A stretch of 64,000 nucleotides of DNA, from positions 124,001 through 188,000 of the forward strand of contig NZ_CAJHCP010000007.1 of the NCBI RefSeq assembly GCF_904848625.1, given 5' to 3'. This document shows, piece by piece, positions 46,492-55,303 of this stretch. The position numbers and the translations under genes were made by a program. The notes under the pieces are model-generated. The model had not been told where the DNA came from. It saw nothing but the letters and a program-made list of their open reading frames with translations, and made no database searches. Position 1 is the first letter of the stretch, and every line of letters begins with the position of its first letter. This stretch comes from Paraburkholderia metrosideri. GTDB taxonomy: Bacteria; Pseudomonadota; Gammaproteobacteria; Burkholderiales; Burkholderiaceae.

Positions 46492-46555
46492 CGCTTCCGT
46501 GAAGCGATCTAGCACTGCCATCATCAACCGCCGCGGGACGCACGAGGAATAAGCA

Positions 46556-47554
46556 ATGGGCCACGAAGAGTTCATGTCCCAGGAGGAGGTCGATGCCCTC
46601 CTCAAGGGCGTCACCGGCGAGTCCGACTCGGTTGCCGAGCAAACCGACCGCTCAGGTGTACGTCCGTACAACATCGCGACGCAGGAACGTATCGTTCGCG
46701 GCCGGATGCCCGGCCTCGAAATCATCAACGACCGTTTCGCGCGTCTGTTGCGCGTCGGCATTTTCAACTTCATGCGGCGTTCGGCGGAAATTTCGGTCGG
46801 TCCGGTGAAGGTGCAGAAGTACAGCGAGTTCACCCGCAATCTGCCGATCCCGACCAACCTGAACCTGGTCCACGTGAAGCCGTTGCGCGGCACCTCGCTG
46901 TTCGTGTTCGATCCGAACCTCGTGTTCTTCGTGGTCGACAACCTGTTCGGCGGCGATGGACGCTTCCATACGCGGGTCGAAGGGCGCGATTTCACGGCGA
47001 CCGAGCAGCGCATCATCATGAAGCTGCTGAATCTGACGTTCGAGCACTACACAGCGTCGTGGAAAAGCGTGAAGCCGTTGCAGTTCGAATTCGTGCGCTC
47101 GGAAATGCACACGCAGTTCGCCAACGTCGCCACGCCGAACGAAATCGTCATCGTCACGCAGTTCTCGATCGAATTCGGCACGACCGGCGGCACGCTGCAC
47201 GTCTGCATGCCGTATTCGATGATCGAGCCGATCCGCGCCGAGTTGTCGTCGCCGATCCAGGGCGAGGCGATGGACATCGACCGCCGCTGGGTGCGCGTGC
47301 TGTCGCAGCAGGTGCAGGCTGCGGAAGTGGAACTGACCGCCGACCTCGCGCAGGTGCCGGTCACGTTCGAACAGATCCTGAACATGCGCAAAGGCGATGT
47401 TCTGCCGATCAACATCCCCGAGCACATCACCGCGAAAGTCGACGGCGTGCCGGTGATGGAGTGCGGCTACGGAATTTTCAATGGTCAATACGCGTTGCGG
47501 GTCCAGAAAATGATCAGCGCAGCCGACACGATGAAGGATGGTGGATATGAGTGA
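46556..47554 (+). CDS. fliM: Flagellar motor switch protein FliM
   Basis: A 332-residue C-ring protein. The N-terminal CheY-P-binding peptide is LSQEEVDALL-like (MSQEEVDALLKGVTG, residues 6-20). The middle CheC-like domain contains INDRFARLLRVGIFNFMRR and the C-terminal SpoA domain is FliN-like. It overlaps fliN at its stop. Length is standard. Confidence 0.97.
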   Translation: MGHEEFMSQEEVDALLKGVTGESDSVAEQTDRSGVRPYNIATQERIVRGRMPGLEIINDRFARLLRVGIFNFMRRSAEISVGPVKVQKYSEFTRNLPIPTNLNLVHVKPLRGTSLFVFDPNLVFFVVDNLFGGDGRFHTRVEGRDFTATEQRIIMKLLNLTFEHYTASWKSVKPLQFEFVRSEMHTQFANVATPNEIVIVTQFSIEFGTTGGTLHVCMPYSMIEPIRAELSSPIQGEAMDIDRRWVRVLSQQVQAAEVELTADLAQVPVTFEQILNMRKGDVLPINIPEHITAKVDGVPVMECGYGIFNGQYALRVQKMISAADTMKDGGYE

Positions 47555-48011
47555 CCTGAACGCAAAGCCCGAAGCCGAAGCGCTCGCGGGTGAGCCGCAA
47601 CTGGCCGCCGGCGCGGTCAGCACCGAAGACGATGACGCGATGGCCGACTGGGCCAGCGCGCTCGCCGAACAGAACGACAACCCGGAAGTCACCGCGACGA
47701 CCGCGGGTGTGTTCCAGCCGCTGTCGAAAGTCGAGCCGACCTCGACCCGCAACGACATCGACATGATCCTGGACATCCCCGTCCAGATGACCGTCGAACT
47801 CGGCCGCACGAAGATCGCGATCCGCAATCTGTTGCAACTCGCGCAGGGCTCGGTGGTGGAACTGGATGGCCTCGCTGGCGAGCCGATGGACGTGCTGGTC
47901 AACGGCTGCCTGATCGCTCAGGGTGAAGTGGTGGTCGTGAACGACAAGTTCGGGATCCGTCTGACCGACATCATTACGCCGTCTGAACGTATCCGGAAGT
48001 TGAATCGATGA
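47547..48011 (+). CDS. fliN: Flagellar motor switch protein FliN
   Basis: A 154-residue C-ring protein: an acidic N-terminal extension of about 65 residues, then the SpoA domain with ILDIPVQMTVELGRTKIAI and NGCLIAQGEVVVVNDKFGIRLTDII. The ATG at 47547 is chosen because AAGGA stands 8 bases before it; an ATG at 47538 in the same frame is the alternative. It overlaps fliM by 8 bases and fliO by 4 (ATGA). Confidence 0.96.
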   Translation: MSDLNAKPEAEALAGEPQLAAGAVSTEDDDAMADWASALAEQNDNPEVTATTAGVFQPLSKVEPTSTRNDIDMILDIPVQMTVELGRTKIAIRNLLQLAQGSVVELDGLAGEPMDVLVNGCLIAQGEVVVVNDKFGIRLTDIITPSERIRKLNR

Positions 48012-48607
48012 AACGCTTTGCCGGTCGCGCCATGCTGAAGGTTTCGCGCGATGTCCCTGCTGTACTGCTGCGTAACGCATTCGCCATGGTCTTGCCGGTA
48101 GCGCTTGTCGTGCCGTTCGCGGCGCACGCCGCTGACCTGAATGCGGTCAATAACGCGGCGAAAATTGCATCGGGTGTCGGCGCCGGCACGGCTGTTCCAG
48201 CGCTCGGCGTGGGCGCGGTCCTGCAGACGATTGTCGGTCTGCTCGTCGTAATCGCGCTGGTATTCGGTTGCGCATGGCTCGCCCGGCGTTTCGGCTTGCA
48301 GCCGGGCAATCGCGGTGGACTGGTGAAGACCATTGGCGGTGCGTCGCTCGGCGGCAAGGAGCGTGTCGCGGTCGTCGAGATCGGCGATACGTGGCTGGTA
48401 CTCGGCGCGGCGCCCGGCAATGTGCGTCTGCTGCACACCATGCCGGCAGGTTCCGCTTCAGCCGACGCCGTCTCCATGGCCGCTCGGGCACCGCAGGGTC
48501 AAAGCGCTCACGCACCGTTGCCGGGCACTTTCGGCCAACGCTTTCGCGATGCGTTGAAAGGCGAAATAGGCAAACGTTTCAATGCGCAAGGCGGCGAGGA
48601 TCGGTGA
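48008..48607 (+). CDS. fliO: Flagellar export assembly protein FliO
   Basis: A 199-residue membrane protein that helps assemble the FliP ring. An N-terminal hydrophobic, signal-like segment ends near AAHAAD (about residue 40). A second helix at about 72-92 (VLQTIVGLLVVIALVFGCAW, residues 71-90) leads to a small cytoplasmic domain with GGKERVAVVEIGDTWLVLG. It overlaps fliN and fliP. Confidence 0.92.
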   Translation: MKRFAGRAMLKVSRDVPAVLLRNAFAMVLPVALVVPFAAHAADLNAVNNAAKIASGVGAGTAVPALGVGAVLQTIVGLLVVIALVFGCAWLARRFGLQPGNRGGLVKTIGGASLGGKERVAVVEIGDTWLVLGAAPGNVRLLHTMPAGSASADAVSMAARAPQGQSAHAPLPGTFGQRFRDALKGEIGKRFNAQGGEDR

Positions 48608-49452
48608 TGCTGCAGTTCAGTTTTCAGTCAGCGCGCGACATGCGCACCCATCGTGCCGTCGGCGGATCGCGGGTCGTATCGAAAATGATCGCCGTGCTGC
48701 GCCGTGTGGCGCCCCTTCTGCTACTCGTGATGCCTGCGCTGCTGCTCGCGCTGCCATCGTTGTCGTTCGCACAAACTGCCGGGTTGCCGGCATTCAACAC
48801 CAGCCCCGGGCCGAATGGCGGCACGACCTATTCGCTGAGCGTGCAGACGATGCTGCTGCTCACGATGCTGTCGTTCCTGCCCGCCATGGTGTTGATGATG
48901 ACGAGCTTCACGCGCATCATCATCGTGTTGTCGCTGCTGCGCCAGGCGCTCGGCACCACCACCACGCCGCCTAACCAGGTGCTGGTCGGTCTCGCTCTGT
49001 TCCTTACGCTGTTCGTGATGTCGCCGGTGCTCGACAAGGCGTATAACGACGGCTACAAACCGTTTTCCGACGGCACGATCTCGATGGATCAGGCGGTCTC
49101 GCGCGGCGTCGCGCCGTTCAAGACCTTCATGCTGCGTCAGACCCGCGAAAGCGATCTCGCGCTGTTCGCCCGCATCTCGCACGCCGCGCCGATGCAGGGT
49201 CCGGAAGACGTACCGCTGTCGCTGCTGGTGCCGTCGTTCGTGACCAGCGAACTGAAAACCGGCTTTACGATCGGCTTCACGATCTTCATCCCGTTCCTGA
49301 TCATCGACATGGTGGTGGCGAGCGTGCTGATGTCGATGGGGATGATGATGGTGTCGCCCGCCACCATCTCGCTGCCGTTCAAGCTGATGCTGTTCGTGCT
49401 GGTCGACGGCTGGCAGTTGCTGCTCGGCTCGCTCGCGCAGAGTTTCGTTTAA
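48607..49452 (+). CDS. fliP: Flagellar export gate protein FliP
   Basis: A 281-residue polytopic export-gate subunit. A cleavable-type hydrophobic N-terminus runs to SFAQ (about residue 55), with a 25-residue extra leader before it; later ATGs such as codon 27 are alternative starts. The family core TSFTRIIIVLSLLRQALG and PFKLMLFVLVDGWQLL is present. It forms the FliP5-FliQ4-FliR1 channel. The ATG overlaps the fliO stop (TGATG). Confidence 0.95.
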   Translation: MLQFSFQSARDMRTHRAVGGSRVVSKMIAVLRRVAPLLLLVMPALLLALPSLSFAQTAGLPAFNTSPGPNGGTTYSLSVQTMLLLTMLSFLPAMVLMMTSFTRIIIVLSLLRQALGTTTTPPNQVLVGLALFLTLFVMSPVLDKAYNDGYKPFSDGTISMDQAVSRGVAPFKTFMLRQTRESDLALFARISHAAPMQGPEDVPLSLLVPSFVTSELKTGFTIGFTIFIPFLIIDMVVASVLMSMGMMMVSPATISLPFKLMLFVLVDGWQLLLGSLAQSFV

Positions 49453-49501
49453 GCGTCGCCTGAGCGTCCTTTAACCTCTCACCGTTTCCGGCACATTCAC
49501 C

Positions 49502-49771
49502 ATGACACCCGAATCAGTCATGACGCTGGCCCACCAGGCGATGTACGTCGGCCTGGTGCTGGCGGCTCCGCTCCTGCTAGTCGCGCTGGTGGTCGGCCTC
49601 GTGGTGAGCCTGTTTCAGGCCGCCACGCAGATCAACGAATCCACGCTGTCGTTCATTCCGAAGCTGCTGGCCATCGCCGTCACGCTGGTAATCGTCGGTC
49701 CGTGGATGTTGACGACCATGCTCGACTACCTGCGTCACACGCTCACCAGCATTCCGACGCTCGTCAACTGA
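49502..49771 (+). CDS. fliQ: Flagellar export gate protein FliQ
   Basis: An 89-residue protein with two long helices (about 13-38 and 50-72). MTPESVMTLAHQAMYVGL and SLFQAATQINESTLSFIPK are the FliQ hallmarks. It begins 49 bp after fliP and ends 37 bp before fliR. Confidence 0.97.
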   Translation: MTPESVMTLAHQAMYVGLVLAAPLLLVALVVGLVVSLFQAATQINESTLSFIPKLLAIAVTLVIVGPWMLTTMLDYLRHTLTSIPTLVN

Positions 49772-49808
49772 GCGGCCTGAAGCCGCTTCAGCACCCGCCC
49801 GCCCTCTC

Positions 49809-50591
49809 ATGTTCACGGTCACCTACGCTCAACTGAATGCCTGGCTGACCGCGTTCCTGTGGCCGTTCGCGCGCATCGCCGCGCTAATCGCCACCGCGCC
49901 GATACTCAGCAACGTCTCGATGCCGACGCGCGTGAAAGTCGGCCTCGCTGCCTTCACCACGATCATCGTTGCACCGACCATCGGCGCATTGCCCCAGGTG
50001 ACGGTGTTTTCGGCGGCCGGCGTGTGGATTCTCGTCAACCAGTTCCTGATCGGCATCGCGTTGGGCGTGACCATGCAGATCGTCTTTCAGGCGATCGATG
50101 CGACCGGCTACTTCGTCGGCCTCGGCATGGGTCTCGGCTTCGCGACCTTCTTCGATCCGCAATCGACCGGCTCGGGCGTGGTGATCTCGCGCTATATGTC
50201 GACGATCGCGATGCTGGTTTTCCTCGCCGTCGACGGCCATTTGCAGATGCTGGCCGCGCTCGTGACCACGTTCCAGTCGGTGCCGGTGTCGGCCAGTCTG
50301 CTCGCGCCGCACGGCTGGCAAACGCTCGCCTACTGGGGCGGCTCGATCTTCTCGGCGGGGTTGCTGCTGTCGCTGCCGGTGGTGGTGGCACTGCTGATCG
50401 CCAACCTCGCGCTCGGCATTCTGAACCGGGCCGCACCGCAGATCGGCGTGTTCCAGATCGGCTTTCCGCTGACCATGCTGGTCGGGCTGCTGCTCGTGCA
50501 ACTGATGCTGCCGAACATGATTCCGTTCTTCGTGCGGTTGTTCGATAGCGGTATCGACGAGATGGGGCGGGTCGCGGCGGGGTTGAAATAA
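49809..50591 (+). CDS. fliR: Flagellar export gate protein FliR
   Basis: A 260-residue polytopic membrane protein completing the export gate. MFTVTYAQLNAWLTAFLWP opens the protein; GLGMGLGFATFFDPQS and IGFPLTMLVGLLLVQLMLP are family segments. It ends the fliL operon. A foreign-looking short gene pair on the minus strand follows 77 bp downstream. Confidence 0.96.
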   Translation: MFTVTYAQLNAWLTAFLWPFARIAALIATAPILSNVSMPTRVKVGLAAFTTIIVAPTIGALPQVTVFSAAGVWILVNQFLIGIALGVTMQIVFQAIDATGYFVGLGMGLGFATFFDPQSTGSGVVISRYMSTIAMLVFLAVDGHLQMLAALVTTFQSVPVSASLLAPHGWQTLAYWGGSIFSAGLLLSLPVVVALLIANLALGILNRAAPQIGVFQIGFPLTMLVGLLLVQLMLPNMIPFFVRLFDSGIDEMGRVAAGLK

Positions 50592-50668
50592 CGCCGGTTC
50601 GCTGCGCGGTTTTCCTTCGTTGCCTGGTGCGGTTTGCAATAAAAAAGCCGGCTTCACACTGATTTCAC

Positions 50669-50980
50669 TCACCCGACACGTTGTTGCATTCGCCGCTTCC
50701 GGACATAACACGCCACTGCAAACCATGCGACGCCCAAGGCGAGTGCGACAGTCAGCCACGACGCAATGGTTAGCGCAACGAGGCACAAGGTCTCAACGTC
50801 GTCTTCGTTGTATAGACCCACAACGCTAGTGGCGCGAACAGTGTCGCGCATCGCGTTCCATAACCATTCTGGAATCCATAGGGCCGTGTGAGAGATAAAC
50901 GCCCCAAGAAACCAACCGCCGACAAGCGATGCTGCGACATACGCAAGCATGCTTGCGATGCGCGGAAGCCATCTTTTCAT
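50669..50980 (-). CDS. Small two-helix membrane protein, candidate immunity protein of the DUF2778 effector
   Basis: A 103-residue protein not recognised as a named family. Two hydrophobic segments are visible, about residues 9-30 and 66-91, separated by a loop of about 35 residues containing RDTVRATSVVGLYNEDDVE; the tail is basic. Its ATG overlaps the stop of the DUF2778 gene (ATGA). That tight coupling, the membrane location and the periplasmic target of the neighbour are what one expects of an immunity protein. Base composition is lower in GC than in the flagellar genes around it. The function is inferred from context only. Confidence 0.6.
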   Translation of the reverse strand: MKRWLPRIASMLAYVAASLVGGWFLGAFISHTALWIPEWLWNAMRDTVRATSVVGLYNEDDVETLCLVALTIASWLTVALALGVAWFAVACYVRKRRMQQRVG

Positions 50981-51460
50981 CGAACGTCCACCGTTCCGTA
51001 GGCGCGCAGACTGCTGCGGGGAACCGGCAAGTCAGGCTTACGGGAGAGAATGAACTGGCGAAGCTGGTCAAACTCAATGTGACTGCCCACGGTAATACAG
51101 CCTTCGCTTAGATGCTGCGGCCCCTCCGGGTGCAGACGAAAACTGCCGCGACGAATGCCGTCGATCATTGTCGTATCACCAGTACTCGGGTTCCACAGAG
51201 CAAACCATTTCGTCCTGTCGGTTGTTCCGTAGCCGTCTTCAGACCACAAATCGCGCGCCCAACCAAGCATTCCGCCGGATTGCCGGTCAACGATATAGTA
51301 CGTGCCTGCCGGGAGCGGCCCTACGTCTTCTGCGGCTGTCGCTTTCGGGTTGTCACGTCCCCACTTCTGACCAGAATAGGCGGTGACTGAACCGAAGCCA
51401 GAGCAGTACAACGCGGACGTGGTTTTTGTTGTTCAGTGCAAAGGTGCAGCGTACTGGCAT
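50977..51460 (-). pseudogene. DUF2778 (Tlde1-type L,D-transpeptidase effector) gene with N-terminal frameshift
   Basis: The main frame (TTG at 51411 down to 50977, 144 codons) shows the DUF2778 pattern: GPLPAGTYYIVDRQSGG, WFALWNPSTGD, and the catalytic segment FRLHPEG followed by SEGCITV with His and Cys, ending YGTVDVR. It has no ATG. From an ATG at 51460 another frame reads MPVRCTFALNNKNHVR, the kind of N-terminus the family has, and the frames join if one base is skipped near 51411-51414. So a one-base shift splits the gene; the upstream body frame has a TGA at 51433-51435. Family members are peptidoglycan-modifying toxins, in known cases delivered by type VI secretion. No clear ribosome-binding site precedes 51460. 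Confidence 0.75.
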
Positions 51461-51582
51461 GACGGCCCGTGGATGTCATTCCAACTATCTTTGAAAATCC
51501 CTTGTAGCACGATGGGGAAATGCAAAGAGTGAAGAATCGTCAAAGGTTTTGCCGCGTCCTTCGTGGCAGGATTTACACCTGA
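51461..51582. other. Region upstream of the DUF2778 gene
   Basis: The 122 bp hold no gene that I can support. It must include any promoter of the minus-strand effector pair, but no convincing -35/-10 pair was seen. Confidence 0.35.
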
Positions 51583-51825
51583 ATCAAGGCGCATAAAATA
51601 AAACGCGCTTTCCAGGACTCGTCTGGTGCGTCACTCGCACCCCAATGCGCACTGTTTCGAGCGGACATTGAACGCCTAGCTGATGTCCTGTCGATGATCG
51701 TCTCGCTGGCCGAGAACCGTCCCGTGCCGATGGCTCATGCAAAGCAGCTATTCGCGCAGATCGCGCGCCTCGCACGCGGCGCGCTGGCCGGTGCCACGCC
51801 TGCCGAATCTGTCGATACGCGATAA
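51583..51825 (+). other. Open frame of 80 codons without a start codon, possible gene remnant
   Basis: The frame opens after TGA (51580-51582) and stops at TAA (51823-51825). It reads as a plausible helical protein: ADIERLADVLSMIVSLAEN, then FAQIARLARGALAG and PAESVDTR. The only ATGs are internal (51694 giving 43 codons, and a later one). No homologue is recognised and no ribosome-binding site precedes it, so it may be the 3' part of a degraded gene. Confidence 0.3.
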
Positions 51826-51897
51826 CCGTCGACGTGTAGGACAGACAGACGGTTTTTTTCGCGCAAATTGATTAACCGGATAACTGCGCCCAAACAT

Positions 51898-51923
51898 AAA
51901 AAAACCGGCTTGCGCCGGTTTTC
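51898..51923. terminator. Bidirectional terminator downstream of flgL
   Basis: ACCGGC (51904-51909), loop TTGC, GCCGGT (51914-51919), flanked by an A run on the left (51898-51904) and TTTT on the right. On the minus strand it follows the flgL stop by 39 bp and has a good U tract. Confidence 0.85.
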
Positions 51924-51961
51924 TTACGTCTGCGCGGCGGAATGCCCGCGCGATCCATCGA

Positions 51962-53188
51962 TCAATTGTTGATGTACTGGAACAGCGACATGTTCTGGAT
52001 CTGCGCGAACGCCTGCTGCGAAGCCTGCAACGCAGCCTGCTCCAGCGTGTACTTGCTGATCGTCGAGACCATGTCGACCGAGGTCAGATCAGCGAGGTTG
52101 CTTTGCGTCTGCAGCGAGTTGGATTGCGTGACGGTTTGCAGCGCCGTCACTTCCTGTGCGCGGCCGCCGACCGACGCCTGCACCGCCGTCACGTTGCCCA
52201 TCGTGTTCGCCAGTTGCTCCATGCCCGCGTTCATCGCGTTCTGCAAGTTTGCCTGCGCGGCGGGGTCACCGGTCACAGGCGTCTGCAGCGCGGCGATCAT
52301 CGCGTTCAGGTTCGCGAACACATCGGTACCCGCCTGATTGGCCGGTTTAACGGAGAACTGGTCGCCAGCGGCCGGCGTGCCGCTGATCGCCACCGTCTGA
52401 CCACCCATCGTGATGTCGGCGCCCGCGGTGTACGGCTGCGCCGCAGCGGCGACACCCGTGGTCGTATCCGTGACCGTGTAACTCAGCGACGAGCCGCTGC
52501 CGCTGAACGCGATCTGGTACGAATCGGCATTCGCCGTGTTGGTCGGATCGTTCACCGTCACCGAACCGATCACGCCGGTGCCGGTATTGCCCGAATTGCC
52601 CGCCGCGATCGGCTCGGCATTGGTCGAACTAACGCTCGTGAACACCGCCGCACCGTTGTCGCTCGTCGCCACCGCGTTGCTGCCGGTGACCTGCACCGTG
52701 CGCGTGCCGGTGTCGCCGGTATAGACGACAGCGCCGCTCGAATCGGTCGTGAACGCGGTCGAGGTGTTCTGGAAACCGGCGAACAGCGCATTGCCCGAGC
52801 CGTCCGTCGCATTCGCGTAGGTCAGCAACTGGTCGCGCAGGCTTTCCAGTTGCGACGCGATGGCGTTGCGGTTGGTGTCGTTCAGCACACCGCTGCCCAC
52901 GCTCAACGCGGCCGTATTGGCGCTTTGCAGCGTGGTCATCACGTTGCCGAGCGTCGAACTTTCAGCCTGCAGCGACGACAGTGCTGCGTTCTGGTTCGTC
53001 GTGTATTGCGACAGCGCCGTCGCCGTCGAACTCAACTGCACCGCCTGAGCCGCGCCAAGCGGATTGTCGGCGGGAGTGGTCAGCGCCTGTCCGCTCGAGA
53101 TTTCCTGATAGATCTGCGACAACTGGGCCTGCTGGTCATTCATTGTCGAGACGTTCATGCTGAAGTACTGCTGGCTGGAAATACGCAT
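51962..53188 (-). CDS. flgL: Flagellar hook-filament junction protein FlgL
   Basis: A 408-residue junction protein. The flagellin-like N-terminal helix starts MRISSQQYFSMNVSTMNDQQ and the C-terminal helix ends TLEQAALQASQQAFAQIQN. In the middle (about residues 205-283) lies an inserted beta-rich module with VTDTTTGVA, YTAGADITMGGQTV and PAAGDQFSV. Related modules occur in FlgK and FlgE. It follows flgK with 11 bp between and is the last gene of ycgR-flgK-flgL. Confidence 0.95.
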   Translation of the reverse strand: MRISSQQYFSMNVSTMNDQQAQLSQIYQEISSGQALTTPADNPLGAAQAVQLSSTATALSQYTTNQNAALSSLQAESSTLGNVMTTLQSANTAALSVGSGVLNDTNRNAIASQLESLRDQLLTYANATDGSGNALFAGFQNTSTAFTTDSSGAVVYTGDTGTRTVQVTGSNAVATSDNGAAVFTSVSSTNAEPIAAGNSGNTGTGVIGSVTVNDPTNTANADSYQIAFSGSGSSLSYTVTDTTTGVAAAAQPYTAGADITMGGQTVAISGTPAAGDQFSVKPANQAGTDVFANLNAMIAALQTPVTGDPAAQANLQNAMNAGMEQLANTMGNVTAVQASVGGRAQEVTALQTVTQSNSLQTQSNLADLTSVDMVSTISKYTLEQAALQASQQAFAQIQNMSLFQYINN

Positions 53189-53199
53189 GGTTTAACGCC

Positions 53200-55194
53200 T
53201 TACGAGAAGATGCCGAGCAACGTCTGGAACAGGGTCGAAGCCGTCTGGATGACCTTGCTGTTCGCCTGATAGAGCTGCTGATATTGAAGCAGATTCGCTG
53301 CTTCCTCATTGATGTTGACGCCCGACACCGACTGTTGCGCAGTGGTGATCTGCGTGACGAGCGCGGTCTGCGCGGTGTTCGAACTCTGAATCTGGGTAGT
53401 CTGATTGCCGATCGCGTTGACGTAGTTCGCGTACGCCTGGGTCAGCGTGGACGTACCGCCGCCGAGCGCCTGCGCCGAAGTCAGGTTCGACAGCAGTTGC
53501 GCGTTGCGGCCGTCGCTGGCGGCGCCAGTGTTCGGTCCGATCGTGAACGAGTCGCCGCTGGCCGGCGCGCCGCTGATCGTGACCGTCACGTTGTTCATGC
53601 TGGCGGCGCTGGTCGAATTGCTCGGATTCGTGATGGTCAGCGTCGCGCCCGAGCCGGCCGTGTAAGGCACCGCGGTCGTCGACGACGTAATCGTGTACGA
53701 CTGGGACGGTGAACCGGCCACCGTCACGACCGAATCCAATGGGAAGCCGGTCAGGCCCGTGCCGGCGGTGTAGGTGATCGTCGATGCGGTGGTCGGCGCG
53801 CTGTAGCCCGCTGTCACCGAGCCCTGGGTGATCTGCGCGCTGCCGGTGTTCGATGCCGAAGCCGACGCCAGTACCGGCGCCGCGGCGGCGATTGCCGACG
53901 CCGACGTGGTCGCGAGCGCGAAGCCGTTTAGCGCGCCGCGGGTCGGTTGGACTTCGAACGAGTCGCCCGCTTTCATCGTGCCCTTGCTCGAGAATTGCAG
54001 GCCGTCGATCGGCTTATCGAGAGTCAGCGCGGAGCCCACCACGCTGCCGGTCGAATTGTCGGTCAGCGTGTAGGTGGTGCCGTTATAGGCCAGCGTGTAA
54101 TCGCCGGTGGTCGGCTGGGTGGCATCCGCGAAGCTCGCGCTCACCGTCGCATCGCCGGTGTTCTGCGTGCTTGCGTTGACCAGCGGTGTGCCGACCGTGA
54201 AGAGCGCGCCACCCGCCGCGCCGTTCAGCGTGATGCCCAGTTCGTTCTGCGCATTCACCTGCGCGGCGAAGCTGGTGGCGATTGCGCCGAGTTGCGCTTC
54301 GGCCGGGTCGAGGGTTTGCGAACGGAATGCCGCGAGACCACCCAACGTGCCGCCGGACAACTGGCTGTCGGACAGCGTCTGCGGCGTCGGCGTGGGCTTC
54401 GCGCCAACCTGGCCGAGATAGGTAACCGACAGTTCGGTCGGATCGGTCGACGAGGTCGCCGTGCCGAGCGCAAAGCTGTTGTCGGCTGACACCAGCGGCT
54501 GGCCGTTCGACATGTACACACTGTAGCTGCCGTTGCTGGCCTGCACGGTCGACACGCCGACCAGTTGCGACAGGTTCGACACGGCCTCGTCGCGCTGGTC
54601 GAGCAACTGGTTCGGCGTCTGGCCCTGGTTGCTGGCCGCGAGAATCTGGTTGTTCAGCGACGCGATCTGCGCGGTGTACGTGTTGATCTGCGTGACCGCG
54701 TTGCTCATCTGCGTGTTGACGCTCGAGCGCAGGCTGTCGTATTGCGCGCCGGCCGCATTGATCTGGTCGGCGAGGGTCTGCGCATCGCTGACGGCGGTCT
54801 GCCGCGTGGCAGTGTCCGACGCGTCGTTGGCGACGTTCTGCAAACCGGTGAAATAACTGTTGATGGCGCTCGCAATCCCCGAGGTCGGGCTGCCGACCAG
54901 GTTATTGAGCTGCGTGATCATCGTGTTGTATGCGGTCAGCGAACCGCTGGTCGACTGCGCGGTGTTGAGCTGGGTCGCCAGATACTGGCTGTACGAGCGC
55001 TGCACGGTGGTCGTGGAGACACCCATCGGCAGATAGCCAGACCCGGTGTAGGTGCCGGCGGTTTCCGAATAGACCGGCGTTTCCATCGAATAGCCGGCGG
55101 TCGACGCATTGCTGATGTTCTCACCAGTCGTCGTCAAACCCCACTGGGCTGCATTGAGTCCGCTAAGGCCGATAGATATGAGATTGCCCGACAT
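53200..55194 (-). CDS. flgK: Flagellar hook-associated protein FlgK
   Basis: A 664-residue junction protein. The N-terminal rod-type motif is ISIGLSGLNAAQWGLTTTGENISNASTAGYS-like (residues 6-36, in parts), the long helical region has LNNQILAASNQGQTPNQLLDQRDEAVSNLSQLV, and the C-terminal helix includes NINEEAANLLQYQQLYQANSKVI. Between residues 345 and 556 lie two inserted beta-rich stretches (GDYTLAYNGTTYTLTD... and SYTITSSTTAVPYTAG...GDSFTIGP) that resemble the FlgL and FlgE module. It is larger than the 553-residue Salmonella FlgK because of them. Confidence 0.96.
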   Translation of the reverse strand: MSGNLISIGLSGLNAAQWGLTTTGENISNASTAGYSMETPVYSETAGTYTGSGYLPMGVSTTTVQRSYSQYLATQLNTAQSTSGSLTAYNTMITQLNNLVGSPTSGIASAINSYFTGLQNVANDASDTATRQTAVSDAQTLADQINAAGAQYDSLRSSVNTQMSNAVTQINTYTAQIASLNNQILAASNQGQTPNQLLDQRDEAVSNLSQLVGVSTVQASNGSYSVYMSNGQPLVSADNSFALGTATSSTDPTELSVTYLGQVGAKPTPTPQTLSDSQLSGGTLGGLAAFRSQTLDPAEAQLGAIATSFAAQVNAQNELGITLNGAAGGALFTVGTPLVNASTQNTGDATVSASFADATQPTTGDYTLAYNGTTYTLTDNSTGSVVGSALTLDKPIDGLQFSSKGTMKAGDSFEVQPTRGALNGFALATTSASAIAAAAPVLASASASNTGSAQITQGSVTAGYSAPTTASTITYTAGTGLTGFPLDSVVTVAGSPSQSYTITSSTTAVPYTAGSGATLTITNPSNSTSAASMNNVTVTISGAPASGDSFTIGPNTGAASDGRNAQLLSNLTSAQALGGGTSTLTQAYANYVNAIGNQTTQIQSSNTAQTALVTQITTAQQSVSGVNINEEAANLLQYQQLYQANSKVIQTASTLFQTLLGIFS

Positions 55195-55303
55195 GCGTCA
55201 TCCTGAAGGGCGACACCGCACACATGCCGCCGGGTTACTTGAATACATTGATTAACGGCCTCCGGCGCAAAAAATTGAGGGCCGTCCCGATGGTTTCTAT
55301 GCC

